DNA from: Archilochus colubris
Taxonomy: Eukaryota > Chordata > Aves > Apodiformes > Trochilidae
NCBI GenBank assembly: GCA_023079485.1
Contig: CM041083.1
Location: 104,051,054 to 104,115,053, forward strand
Direction: 5' to 3'
DNA: 64,000 nucleotides
A program made the translations under genes and the position numbers. The notes under the pieces are model-generated. The model was given only the letters and a program-made list of their open reading frames with translations, had not been told where the DNA came from and did no database searches. Shown here one piece after another: positions 37,118 through 48,989 of this stretch; positions within the stretch are counted from its first letter, which is position 1; each line of letters starts with the position of its first letter.

Positions 37118-37733
37118 TAAAGTTGAAACCCCTTCCCCCGTGTCTTTTCAGTACATGCCTTTGTGAAAAATCCCTCCAGGCTTTCCTGTAGGTCCTTCAG
37201 GTACTTGAAGGCCACAGTAAGGTCCCCCTGGATTTTCTTCCCCAGGCTGAATGACTCCAGCTCTCTCATCCTGTCTTGATAGGAGAGATGCTTAGGCCCA
37301 CTTGATCATCTTTGTGGCCCTCCTCTTGACTCAATCCATGTCCTTCTTGTGCTGGGGGCTCCAGAGCTGGACACAGTGCTCCAGGTGGGGTCTTACAAGA
37401 ACAGAGTAGAGGGGAGGAATCACCTCCCTTGGCCTGCTGGCCACTCTTCTTTTGATGTAGCCTAGGATATGCTTGGCTTTCTGGGCTGCAAGCACACATT
37501 GCTGTCTCATGCCCAAGTTCTTTTCCTCAGGACTGCTCCCAATCCGTTCTCTACCCAGCCTATAATTGAGTATGGGATTGCCCCAACCCATGTGCAGGGC
37601 CTTGCACTTCACCTTATTGAACTTGATGGGGTTGTTATGGACCCACATCTCAAGCCTGTGAAGGTCCCTCTGGGTGGACTCCCTTCACTCCAGCACTCAA
37701 TTCCACTGTCCATATTGCTGACAAAGAACTGAT
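37118..37733 (-). mobile_element. CR1 LINE fragment lacking both ends, minus strand
   Basis: Begins at TTGAAACCCCTTCCCCC, inside the 3' UTR rather than at the tail, and extends through the end of the reverse-transcriptase region. On the minus strand peptides such as [19 protein letters not shown] and [18 protein letters not shown] are readable in one frame (37648-37331). The missing tail is unusual, since CR1 normally loses its 5' end. It starts only about 55 bases after the exon 6 donor. Confidence 0.93.
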
Positions 37734-37945
37734 AGTGCATACAAAATAATACTGAATATTTTAAATGTTTAATGTCACTGAAATATTTTTTTACAATATT
37801 TTTCTTTATTGGACTAAAATTCTTAAGAGTTGTCTGAAAACTGATATTTTAAATGGCCAATATTATTGTTTTTATTTTAAAGAAAGAATATATAGATTTC
37901 CACAATTTGCAGGTATATCTGTCTAAAGTCATCCTTTTCCTCAAT

Positions 37946-37999
37946 ATTTTAGTATTTTTAGTATTTTAGTTTTTTTTTTCCTCAGTATTTTAGTATTTT
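37946..37999. repeat. Local direct repeat of CCTCARTATTTTAGTATTTT
   Basis: The word CCTCAATATTTTAGTATTTT recurs as CCTCAGTATTTTAGTATTTT about 35 bases later, separated by a T run. It lies immediately upstream of the CR1 5' region, so it could reflect a target-site or replication duplication. Confidence 0.7.
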
Positions 38000-39215
38000 A
38001 GGGACTTCAGGGTGCTGTGCTGAATGGTTGAGGGTTCAGGAGCATAGGTGGTGTTTTCCTTAATTCCTTCACTGGCAAGGAATGGTGAAAGGAGTAGGAA
38101 AGCACACTCGATCAACAGGTGGCTTAATTGCTGATGCCGTAGGTTAAATTTTGGGTTCTTTGATCATGCGGATGTTTAGATGGCACTAGACCTGCTCGCA
38201 TGGGATGGAGCAGAATTATCCATGAGAAGAAAAAGGATTTTTGGACAGGAGTTGGCAGGGTTCATCAAGAGGGCTTTAAACTAGGTTTGAAGGGTAGATG
38301 GGGTAAAATAAGGCCCACTGGAGATGAGTCTCGGGCTGGCATGGAGATGCTGGGGGTGAAAGTGATAGCCCAGCTGAAGTGCATCTGTACCAATGCACAC
38401 AGCATGGGCAATGAACAGGAGGAGCTTGAAGCTGTTGTGTGGCAGGACAGCTATGATGCAGTCACCATCACTGAAACATGGTGGGACATCTCATGACTGG
38501 AATGCTGCAATGGATGGCTATAAGCTCTTCAGCTTACAGGGTGGGCAGGGAAGGAGAGGCAGTGAGGAAACTCTGTATGTTAAGGAGTGTTTTGGTTGCA
38601 CGGAGCTTGATGATACTAATGATAAAGTTGAGTGTCTATGGGTAAGGATGAGGGGAAAGGCAAATAAGGAGGATATCCTACTGGGTGTCTTTTATACACT
38701 GCTCAGCCAGGATAAGGAGGCAGATGAGATGTTGTGCAAGAAGCTGGCAGAGGTTTCACAATTGCTGGCTCTTGTTCTGGTGGGGGACTTCAACCTACCA
38801 GACATCTGCTGGAAGTGTAATGTAGGAGAGAGGAGACAGACGAGGAGGTTCCTCAAGTGTGTGGAAGAGAACTTCCTGACACAGCTGGTAAGTGAGCCTG
38901 CCAGAGGAGGTGCCTCACTACATCTCCTGTTCACAAACAGGGAAGGACTGGTGGGGGACATAGTGGTCAGGGGCCATCTTGGTCTTAGCACCCACTAAAT
39001 AGTCAAGTTCTCAATCCCAGGTAAAGCAAGGAGTAGGGTTAGGAAAACCCCCGCCATAGACTGCAGACAGGCAGAGTGTTCAGGCCTGCAGGCCTGTTCA
39101 GGAAACTGATAGAGAGAGTGACTTGGGAGGCAGTGCTAAAGGACAAAGGGGTCCAGGAAGGCTGGATGTTGTTCAAGAAGGAAATCTTAAAAACTGAATC
39201 TAAGTTGATAGTAAG
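37990..39215 (+). mobile_element. CR1 LINE 5' region and endonuclease fragment, plus strand
   Basis: Starts in the CR1 5' region (GGGTGCTGTGCTGAATGGTT) and runs into the second reading frame with its APE-type endonuclease: NAHSMGNEQEELEAVVWQ, AVTITETWWD and LALVLVGDFNLPDICWK are clear. A frameshift at about 38490 separates the first two from the rest. It stops near KKEILKTES at 39200, so it has a 5' part but no reverse transcriptase and no 3' end. Such 5' pieces are rare among CR1 copies. Confidence 0.93.
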
Positions 39216-42172
39216 CTCAATTTTATGCCAATGTTTCTTTAAAAAAAAGGGGAGGAAAAAAGTGAAAATACATCTTGAATTTTCAGTAAGATGGTTTTGG
39301 AAGGCATATAACCTTTGGTTACAGCAAGTTATAGGAGTCGTGTTCAGTTTTATTCCCAACTGTACCATTTATCTCTGTGAGTTCAGTCATTTTATTTGAT
39401 TTGCCTCAAGTTAATCATTTGTAAAATGGGCATGTGCAATAAAGTGACTTAATGGAAGTCTGTTTCCTGAATATATAACTATGCTAAGGAAAAAAGTCCA
39501 GAGAGATGCAGACTATGATAACAGACAATAAAGTTTTCCTGTAAAACATTCAAAAGTATACTGAACGTTCTGGAGAACTGAGGCAAAGCTATATAAAAAA
39601 AGGATGGAAATCATTTCTATTCCATTCTACAGAAGATATTTTCATTATATTGTATAGAAAATACATCCATGCCTGTGGAAATGGTTCATCAAAATAAAGG
39701 ACCTGTTTTATATGCAGTTTAGTCTTCTCATGTCCTTTTTGCCTTTTAAATGTGCTGTGACACCTAGAAATCTCTCATTCTGTCCATTAAAGTTTCTTTA
39801 GCAAGGCCTGCATATTTTGCATCTGTCATTGTGTAGTCTTACCTTCCTTACAATCTACTGATTTAGTCCATTAAAGAAATTATCTTGATTTTATTTTGTC
39901 TTGTTTCCTTTTCTGTTTATGATGGGTTGATTTAACAGGTCAGCTTCAGTTAAGGTTTGAAAAATGGCTGTATTTTAAAAAGTAAGTAGCATTGAGGTGG
40001 CTTATATATACCTCCATGGTGACCATAATCCATATGCTAAATAAAACAGTAGTTTCAAGCTTTAAACTCTTTAAGACACTACCTTATGTGGTAAGCCTTT
40101 AACTATTTATGTTGACTTTTTTTCATTTCCATGTACTGCTAACATTTAAAATTATAAATTTAAATTGGAGGCATCTGAACTAATGTGTCAAGATTTCTCA
40201 AAAAATGCTTTGGTTTACTACAAAATCAGTTTTAACTATCTAGTCAAAAAGGTCAGCAAGGTTTAGTTGCTGTTCTGTTTAATATACATGTATACTTTAA
40301 GATTTCATGTACCAAGAGAATCTTAATTGTTTCATGACTTAACTAATATATCTATTGGAGCTGATAATACATTAGTGTAAAGTAGAGATGGAATAGTCTA
40401 ATAGAATTAAATTATCCAGGGTTAAAAGACAAAGATCCAAATGTACAGGTCATGAACTGGAAATCCTTATTCATGTGAATAGTCCTACTAAAAACACTAT
40501 AATTATTTACATCTATGGAGATAATTGACATTAGTAAAATTTTTCTGGATCAATCCACTTATCTTTACTGACAGGACTTAGAAGCATCTGACAAAATAAA
40601 TAATCTGCGTTTAATGTACTATTCATGTGCTATTTTCTTTTTCTTTATCAGCATCAGTTTGAATCTTTCTTATTTCTTAGAGAGTGCCGGGAAATGCTCA
40701 TAATCTCATTTGTGCTTAGAAATTGCATTTGACAACAGACATTTGGAAACTAATTCTGGCCTTGAACATAGATTTTTGTCTCCTCACAGAAACCACTAGA
40801 TTTTTTTGTGTGACCACCTATGTGGAAAATTAGACCTTTTCTGTTCTGCAAAAACAAAATTTCTATGATTTATTTTGGAAAGCAGATAAAGGAATAGCAC
40901 AATAATGTCTTAAAGTGGTCAGATAGGAGAACTGAGGCTGTTTACAAATGTGTTCTTAAATGCAAGCTATCTATATTCCAACATGTTAATGCATGTTAAT
41001 ATTCCCAAGAAAGAAGCAGTATTTTTGCTTTTAGGAAAAATATTATTTTAGAAAATGCTAAATTTTTATAGTTACCAGCATTATGTGAGCTGAAGAAAAG
41101 TGGAAATCATTGTTGCTCAAATGTTGGAGTAAATCTAGGTGTTCCTAAACTAGGCATATAGAATATTTCAGTTATGCATATTGGTTTCGTTTTTAAAATA
41201 ACTTGTTTTCAAGAAATTAGCATTGTTAGCAGAATTATCAATGCTTACAAAAATCAGGCAATTTTTGTGTAAGTGCTTATGGGAAAGGTCTGTTAATAAT
41301 TGCACATAAATAAGAATAAAAGAAGCCTACAGCAAACAAGGCAGAATGAGAAGAATTTTTTTTAAAAATTAGGGTTGCACTCTCGAAAAGTAAGCTGTTT
41401 TGGTAACGGTGTGTATGCCAAGGTGCTCAAATGAATTGGTAAAGCATTGGGCAACCCTCAGAATTGTTCACAGGTTTCATTATTTCTGTAGCATCTGGTC
41501 AGAACACATTCTAAGATCTGGCAATATGCCTGATTACTAAGTTTTGGCTAGCCAACAAGAACTGAGAGGAAGTAATTTGGAAGGGTTCTTTATGTGCCAA
41601 CAGAGTCTACTCTAAGTAATTTAAAATATTTTTTATAAGTTGGTACGTTGTTACTAATGTGAACTGCAATGCTTACACTTTGAAAATACCCTCTTAAATG
41701 TTTCTCACATACAAGTATATATATACTCATCTATCCAATTTGCTCTGTGAGTCTAAGTGGTATGTTAAGAGTTCTATTTACAAGCATTTTACCAACATTG
41801 AGTTGATATTGAACATTTAGAATAAAGATATTTTAGTATTTTTAATATGTGTTTCAGAAACTAACAATAAAAGTGTGAAGCTGGGGTACTGAACATCAAA
41901 ATGTAGTCCAGAATGCTTTGCTTGTGTCTAGGATTTTCAGTATTCTTGTGAAAAAACACTGTGATCCTGCAGAACAATTTTTGCCACGCTAAAAATTAAC
42001 TCCTTTTAATACATACACTCAATTTATGCCACAGGAGTTAATACGTTTCTGAAGGTAGCATTTTAGCAGTCTCTTTGCTCAAAGTTCATTTTAAACATAC
42101 TAATTTTTCCATAGCATGATGTTTCAAACTTTGGAACCTGCTAGTTGATTATACATAATTTTTATTTTTTAG

Positions 42173-42333
42173 GAATGGTAAACTTATTGAAGAAAATGAG
42201 AAATATATGCTAAGAGGAAGAAATACAGAACTAACAATAAAAGACATTAAAAATATTGATACAGGTCCTTATATCTGTAATGCTAAAAACAAAGCAGGAA
42301 CTGATAAAAAACAGACATTCCTTCAAGTTTTTG
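42173..42333 (+). CDS. NCAM2: NCAM2 exon encoding second half of Ig domain 3
   Basis: The acceptor is TTTATTTTTTAG and the donor is GTAAGT; it enters in phase 2 and leaves in phase 1 (161 nt). It encodes [32 protein letters not shown] and [16 protein letters not shown], then TFLQVF. The Ig3 Cys is in PYICN. The motif here is DTGPYIC, as in NCAM2, where position 4 of D-x-G-x-Y-x-C is followed normally. Relative to remembered human NCAM2 the C-terminal half shows several substitutions (for example [11 protein letters not shown]) but no gap. A reading frame continues past the donor into the intron, but that extension is intronic and runs into a short CR1 tail. Confidence 0.97.
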
Positions 42334-42383
42334 GTAAGTACTACATAGTGTGTTCCATTCTTCTTTTTTTGAATGTAAACAAC

Positions 42384-42450
42384 AGGGAACTGAGATCTTT
42401 CGAGGTCCCTTCCAACCCCTAGGATTCTATGATTCTATGATTCTATGATT
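42384..42450 (+). mobile_element. Minimal CR1 3' tail
   Basis: Only the last part of a CR1: GAGGTCCCTTCCAACCCC followed by three to four tail octamers (GATTCTATGATTCTATGATT). It starts about 50 bases after the exon 7 donor. Confidence 0.9.
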
Positions 42451-43029
42451 GTAATTGACAGATTTCATGGGAACAGTATTCCTGAAGTGTGTCTTCTGAT
42501 GAAATATACACTGTATAGTATTACAGCTTTTTCCTTACTGTTGGCTACTCTAACCTTTATATCTAAATTTAATTTTGAAAAGGCTGTCTTCAGAGTTTGC
42601 TTTTCTATTATTCAGATAAAGTATCGTCAAGTGTTAAATTGTTAATTCACTCTGATTTTCCTTTACAAGTTGTCTGCTTTCAAGAAAACCAAGAGCAGAA
42701 AAAGGTGAAAATTCTGAAATGGAGTGAAAAAGTGGTTATTTCACTTCTAAGAACCAGATTTTTAAATAAGAAAACACCATGTTTTCCTGCTTTTTTCTTC
42801 GGGTTTGGTTTGGTTTTAATTTGTTTTGTCTTGATTTTTTTTTTTTTTTTAAGTATTTTCTGTAATACAGCATTTCATCTTTCAGTGGCCAATGTTCTGG
42901 AGACTTCCTGGAAAGATAAATCCAAATCATTTAATATATATAAAGAGTCTATTTAATCCTTCCTGAACCTACACATCCTTTTTGTTTCCATGACACCCTA
43001 AACTCCTAAAATAATTAATTTTGTGAAAT

Positions 43030-43052
43030 AAAAAAAAAAAAAAAAAAAAAAA
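43030..43052. repeat. Poly-A run of 23 bases
   Basis: An uninterrupted run of A follows GTGAAAT. No retrocopied gene could be recognised immediately upstream. Confidence 0.9.
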
Positions 43053-44129
43053 TTCTTGTGGTAAATTTGAAGCCTGTATGGAGCCTGTTCATTTCTGTGG
43101 CTTAAAATTCTCATTCTAAGATAATATGTGAGGAATAATTCTGCATGTTCTTTACATCAAATGTTTTGGGTTTTTTTTTGTTTTTTTTTTTACCAGTTCA
43201 TTTATTTTCTAAACTGAGAGTTTCCAGTCTATATAATTTTCTCCTACTGTAGAAACCATTGAGTCTGAACCACACATTCTTGTACCTGTCTGCTTATAAT
43301 TCTGTGTCTGTGAAATGGCAAGGCAAGAATGGCACACACAGGATTCAGCATCACAGTGCTACTGCTGCTGCTGTGATGTCTGCTTTCTCTCACCCTCTGC
43401 TGTTCTGTCTCTCCATGACTACTGATCTCCTGTTTCCACACAACTCTACACTGTCTGCCAGGCCTCTTTCCTGAGTGGTTATAGCTAATTTAGAATGCAT
43501 CATTGAATATGTATATTGAGAGTTATTTTTCCCATGTGCTTTACTGCCAGATATATTTAAATTAGATTATAACAATCTATGTGGTGTTAGTTTGACCTTA
43601 GGGAAGAGTGTCATAAATTAAGCCTCTTACCTTGTTTGTAATTTCTAAAGTTCAGTGATATTTTAGTCTAATACTGCCTTTACAAAGTTTACCTCTATGA
43701 AACCATGCAAATGTGGAGCAGAGTTGTATTTTTTCCTACACAGAACTTTTTTCTTCTTTAATTTTTTTCACACAGGCTAAATTTTCAGTCATATACATAG
43801 CCAACAATCCATTTTACTTTGCCTTTAGTGCATTAAAAAAATGTAACCTGGAAATGGCAAGGCAGAGGGTTCATTAATATAGATAACTAATATATAAACA
43901 TCCAGTCTGTTTTAAAAGGAGTTACCAAATGACATTTTTCCCACTCTGTTAGCTTGTTTATTTCACATTCCTGCTATCTTTAATTTCAATAGACAGTGCC
44001 AAATCCTTGAAACAATGACTGTTGTTTCCATTACAGCAGTGCTCTGGTAGGACTGAAACTTGTAATGGCAGTAATGTAACCATAATGCAACAAACCCAAC
44101 TGTAACATTATAGCATTTCTCAATAAAGG

Positions 44130-44537
44130 GCTCAATGAAGCTGATGAAGGATTTGGAGGATGTTTTACAAGGAGTGGCTGAGGGAGCTGGGGTTATTTAG
44201 CCTAGAGAAAAGTAGGCTGAGGAGAGACCTCTGGAGCTACTGTAAAGAGGCTGAAAGAGGTGGGAATTTGTTCAATGAAGTTACATGTATTAGGACAAGA
44301 GGTAATGACCTCAAGTTGTACCAGAGGAGGGACTGGATATTAAGAATTTCTTCACTGAAATGGTTATCAGACATTGGAACTGGGTGGTGGTGGAATTACC
44401 ACCCCTGAAGGTATTAAGGTATTTAAGACTTGCTTAAACATATGACTTAGGGGTGTGGTTTAGTTAAGGACTTGTTAAGGACAGTGTAAGGTTAGTGGTT
44501 GGACTCAATGATCTTGAGGACCTCTTCCAACCAAGGT
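44130..44537 (+). mobile_element. CR1 LINE 3' fragment, plus strand
   Basis: Contains GGCTGAGGGAGCTGGGGTTA, AATGACCTCAAGTTGTACCA and the 3' end TTGGACTCAATGATCTTGAG followed by CCTCTTCCAACC. It is a subfamily distinct from the others in the window. In place of the expected tail octamers, a duplicated A-rich segment follows. Confidence 0.9.
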
Positions 44538-44539
44538 AA

Positions 44540-44610
44540 GCCTGTTATTTAAAGGGAAAAAAAAAAAAAAGCCTGTTATTTAAAGGGAAAAAAAAAAAAA
44601 AAAAAAAAAA
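44540..44610. repeat. Tandem duplication of a 31-bp unit ending in poly-A
   Basis: GCCTGTTATTTAAAGGG plus a run of A occurs twice in succession (44540 and 44571), the second time with a longer A run. It directly follows the CR1 3' end. Confidence 0.9.
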
Positions 44611-44835
44611 GCTAATCTAATCAGCCTGATTAACTTTGATTAAAGACATTACATTAATGTTTTAATGTTTTGTAAGACTAATGCTTATATTCTGAGGATA
44701 GTTTTTACATCTTATTTTTTTATCTTCTTTAGCTGCTTATTTTCACTCCTTTATCACTCAAATATTTGGTGATACCTTTCAATGATGCATAAATAGTTGA
44801 GGTTTCTGTCCTCTGTACATATGCTATATGGAAGG

Positions 44836-45179
44836 TGACCTGGCCTCAGTGAAAAGTGTTCTTCTCCAGAAAAAAAAAAAAAAAGGACTGGGAAGTCCAG
44901 TAGAGAAGGCAGTCACAAACAGATGAACCATAATTCAGCCAGCACAAATCCAGAGAAGGGCTCTCTAAGGAGCCATTTTATACTGAGCAGCATAGCAAGG
45001 AAGACTGTGATTGGTCCATTTTGGTCACCTGTGCCATCCTCTCCTCCCCATAGTCACAGATGCTCCCCCCACTGTAATTGGCACAGCAAGAAGCTGGTAG
45101 CAGCTAGGGTGGAGCATGTGGGCAGTCTGAGGTTAGTAAACCTATAGAAAATTTGTATCCTGGTTCTTTCAAACCAGGA
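44836..45179 (-). mobile_element. Solo LTR of an endogenous retrovirus, minus strand
   Basis: Read on the minus strand from 45179 it starts TGTCCTGGTTTGAAAGAACC, the start shared by many bird LTRs. It has a CCAAT box (ATTGG on the plus strand at 45010-45014) and, about 30 bases further, a TATA box (TATAAAA; plus-strand TTTTATA at 44976-44982). The expected transcription start would be near 44945. The region downstream fits a short R/U5 and ends around 44836. No coding part is attached. It is antisense to NCAM2. Confidence 0.68.
44976..45014 (-). promoter_or_regulatory. CCAAT and TATA boxes of the minus-strand LTR
   Basis: On the minus strand a CCAAT box is followed after about 30 bases by TATAAAA. 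The spacing is that of an RNA polymerase II promoter and sits in the U3 position of the LTR. Activity is not shown by the sequence. Confidence 0.5.
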
Positions 45180-47187
45180 CACTATTTCTAAAAGGAGAAG
45201 TAGTATTTTTTTTTTATTATTTAATTAGATTTGTTAAGGAATTTTATCATGAGCTAATTTGAAATTCTCAAGAGTATAGGTCTTTTGCCTACATAATGAA
45301 TGTTGGGATAATCTGAACTTATACAAATTTTTAATTGGCATTTTAGTAGTTTCTGACAATCATTTCATGAAAATCAAACGTGGAAAAAATACCATGAGTC
45401 ACTAAAAAAGACCTTTTATGATAATTATATGGTTTAAGCATATAATATTTTTTATTTTCTGAATGTCTTTAAGTATAATATGAATCTTGTATAGCAAGAA
45501 GGCTTTTGCAGCTGTGTCCAATGGAACTTTTATTAGTTACTGAGAAAAGTATATGCTGCTATTAATTTATTTCCTGTAATCAGGCAGATGAGAGGAAATG
45601 TAATGGAAATCTCTTGCCTTATCCCTCTTGGTTATGTTCCAAATGTAAAATGGAAAACATATAAGTTAATTTAGGCCCACAAAAACCATGCATCTTTGAA
45701 CTGGGGAGACTGAAGTGAGTCTGTGATTAGATGGCACCAGAGGCTGCCTAAATTTTTGCATTATTTTAAGGCTTAATGACTGCCTTCTTTTTACATTTCT
45801 AGTGCCTGAAGCACACCTAGTTAATAAGATAAGTAAATAGATTAATGTATGGTTTTATTTTATTCTCTTTTTGCCTAAGATACTACTCAATACATAGATG
45901 GAACCTCTTTATTTAAAATAAGTACATTGCTAGGCTTAGAAAAGGATTTTCATGAATCTGTATGTGGAGTTTTGCCTGCTCATCCCAGGTATTATGAAGT
46001 GTGTACCAAATGAAGCTTCAAAAAAGTGCAGTTCACCAGTTGAAAATGTTGTATCAGTAGTTCATACATTTCCTGTATTATTTCTTCCTCCTTCTTACAT
46101 CCTTATCTCTTTGGAACACATCTGTTCTTTAAAATAAAAGTTATGGAGTCTGTAGAGGCAGTGATGCCAGTTTTCTCAGGACAGAAGTCTTAAATCCCTT
46201 TGAGTGCAAAGTAGTAATACTGTTTTAACATGTACAAAGACTCGGGTTCATCATCTAAGTCAGCACTTCACACTGGTGTGTGTGCAAATCCTTATTATGT
46301 CTGGAATAAAGTTTCAGATTATCTTAGATATTTCTTTGGTCTCCATCTTGTTTACAAAACTGGAGTTGTACCAACAGTTTCCAGGACTGAGTTGCAGTTT
46401 TGCTGCCTGATTCAAATGTGGCTGTGCAGGAAGATAGCCTAAGAGTGTCAGAGTAGTCATGAGATCCTATCAGGCAGAGATCCAGACATATACTATCCTC
46501 TCACTGGTAGATCCATGTTTCTTTTAGTGATAAGCTGTTTCAAGCAGCTCTGTTGATGAGATATAATCGGAACTATCTCAAGCTTTATATATGCATTGCT
46601 TCCCAAGTCTGATGAAACTCCTGTCAAAGATATGAATTCTGTCAATTCAGTAAATCGTGTACCTTTTCAGAGGAATCTGTTCTGAGCAACTAATAACAAA
46701 TCTAGAAACTCAGATTATCTTTTATTTCAGCTTTTTTTTTTTCGGGTGTTTTTTTTGTTTTTGTTTTTTTTTTTGGTAGTTCTTTCAACTGATGTAGCTT
46801 GTTACACCACTGAAGAGAGTTTCAGCTTTTCTTAGACAAATTAATGTCCTGATGCTCTGCTTACTGCCTTCTACTGCATACAATAAAGCTGGAGCCAGTT
46901 GACATTTCAGGAGCTTCTCAGGGTATTTTGTTTCTCCAAATGATATCATTTACCACAGATTATATCTTAATGAAGCAGGATATTAGTTTAGTGCTTTGAT
47001 AGGTAAAATATTACTTGCTTTTCATATCTATGGAATAAACACACAGTAGATTATTTGTAATCATAAAGGGTGAACAAACAGTAGCCAAGCAACAGAAGGA
47101 GTTTGGAGGTAAGGAATGAGAAGTGAGACTACAAATGATATGGTTGAAACAAAGGTAGCGAGTCTGAACCTGGTTTTACTTTTTTAA

Positions 47188-47232
47188 AATTTATTTATAT
47201 TTTTTTTTTATTTTATTTTATTTTATTTTATT
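47188..47232. repeat. (TTTTA)n microsatellite
   Basis: A T-rich run followed by about six TTTTA units. It lies upstream of a possible CR1 3' end in intron 7. Confidence 0.85.
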
Positions 47233-47334
47233 GGTGATGCTGAGTGCAGCATCTCTAAGACAATGGTCATAAATGAAAGAGCAGTCACAAAATTTAAAAG
47301 GAGACTAGTTATAAATAAAACATTGTTTACTGTG

Positions 47335-47522
47335 AGAACAGCTGGTCACTACAACAAGGCTGCTGAGAAAAGCTACGCAGTCTCTGTTCTTGGCATTTTT
47401 CAAGACCATACTCAACAATTCCGTGAGCAGTCTGGTCTGAATAGGGTCTGCTGACCATTGTGTTGAGGAGGAGAACAGTGAAGATGACCTCCTAGAGTCC
47501 CTTCCAACCTGAATGATTCTCT
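47335..47522 (+). mobile_element. Probable diverged CR1 3' end, plus strand
   Basis: The end GATGACCTCCTAGAGTCCCT then TCCAACCTGAATGATTCT is that of CR1. Upstream, words such as CTTGGCATTTTTCAAGACC and GAGCAGTCTGGTCTGAATAG resemble the 3' UTR in order. The left boundary is approximate. Confidence 0.65.
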
Positions 47523-48424
47523 TTCCCCTTTGGCTTCACTAACATAATCCAACATTACTGTTCTACACAGCATGTGCTTCAGCAACTCCAATGTGATACC
47601 TGTCAGTCTATTTTCTGGTTCATATAGTATTAACCATAGTAGTACTTCTTCAAAAACAAAAGTACATGGAAAGTATATTATTTTCAACAAGTGTCCCTAA
47701 TGTTGACAAAGTCAATGTTAAGAGCTGGTAAAATTTAGTTTACTCATGTAAACTTAATTCACTGCTTTTGAGTATGAACATTTTGAGTCATTTTCATATT
47801 ACATGATTACATACTAGTTTTTCCAGTGGTATGAGAGTCTTATTTGATGTGTAAAGGGGATAGGTTCAGAAAAAGCTTATTAATCATTATAAATGAGTGA
47901 ATCTATAGGAGCTAAACATTTTTTATGAAGATCCTTGAATGTTACAGAAGAAAACATAGGATATGCATAGTTCTACAGCAGAATTCTTGTATGACATTGT
48001 ACAGATAAGTCTTCTAAATAGAAGTGTTCATATTTATCCAGAAATTATATTGCATTTGTGACTGATAAGGTACAAATATGTTTGCCTGAGTCTGAGAGTA
48101 CAGTCTGAGAATTATACTTGCTGTGTACTTGTGGCTACTGTGTGAAAAGATTTGAGGAATGCAAACAATCTGGAATCTTTTAATGTATCTTACTACCACT
48201 TCATTTGGTAAGGATTAATAGCTTTTCATCAGAGGACTTTTTAGTTCTTAATAGTGTTAATGCCAGTACAATATCAGAGGATATTGTTATCAACTGCTTT
48301 ATATAAATTCAGTAATTTTTATAAAGCAGTTGGATATTGTAAGGATCAGACTCCAAGAATATTAGTAATTCTTTATTTTTTGCTGAACGATTTGTGTTTG
48401 AAGACAAACATAGATTATCATAAA

Positions 48425-48925
48425 ACCAAAGCTCTCCTGAGGCTGGAAGGCACCTCTGGAGGCCATTTATTCTAACCTTTTGCTCAGAGCAGAGTCAACC
48501 ACAGGAAGTGTCCCAGGACCATTTTGAACATCGTCAAGTAAGAGACTCCACAGTCTCCTGGGAAGCTTGTTTTGCTGTTCAGTCCCTCACCCACTATGAA
48601 AGTTTTTCCTCTTGTGCTTCAAATTGTGCCTATTGCCTCTTGTCCTGTCACTGAGCACCACTGAGAAGATTCCAGCTCTATCTGTACTCACATCTAATAG
48701 ATGTTTATACACATAACTAAGATCCTTGGAGCCTTCTCTACTCAAGGATGAATTTCTGGCTCGTGGTCAACTACATGTCCACCAAGACCCACTGGACTTT
48801 CTTTGCAGAGCAGCATTCCAGTCATTCAGCACCCATCCTGCTCAGGTGCAAGGTATTTCTGCCCCGATGCAGGGTTATTGTTCAATTATTGAATCTTTGC
48901 TTCATTCTTGAAGTGCCAGAGAATA
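48425..48925 (-). mobile_element. CR1 LINE fragment with internal deletion, minus strand
   Basis: The 3' UTR is on the left (CTGAGGCTGGAAGGCACCTC, GCCTCTTGTCCTGTCACTGA). After about 48740 the sequence jumps to an earlier part of the element (TGGCTCGTGGTCAACTACAT, ACCAAGACCCACTGGACTTT), showing that a block in between is missing. The frame is broken. Confidence 0.82.
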
Positions 48926-48989
48926 GTGAGAGCTCACTGGTCCCTGAGGACCAGTCAGGAGCAAAACACATTGTTACACTTCAAGGTAG

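Larger units (their letters stand above)
37064..42172 (+). other. NCAM2 intron 6
   Basis: A phase-2 intron of about 5.1 kb. Its first 2.1 kb is dominated by two CR1 fragments in opposite orientation. From 39216 to 42172 I see unique AT-rich sequence without a recognised element. Confidence 0.9.

Noticed and set aside
38393..38998. 201-residue plus-strand reading frame as a host gene
   Set aside because: The peptide is the CR1 APE-type endonuclease (VGDFNLPDICWK and neighbours) in a frameshifted copy.
42334..42422. Extension of the exon 7 frame past the donor
   Set aside because: The GTAAGT donor after the LQVF codons and the match to exon 8 at 50126 show that this is intron.
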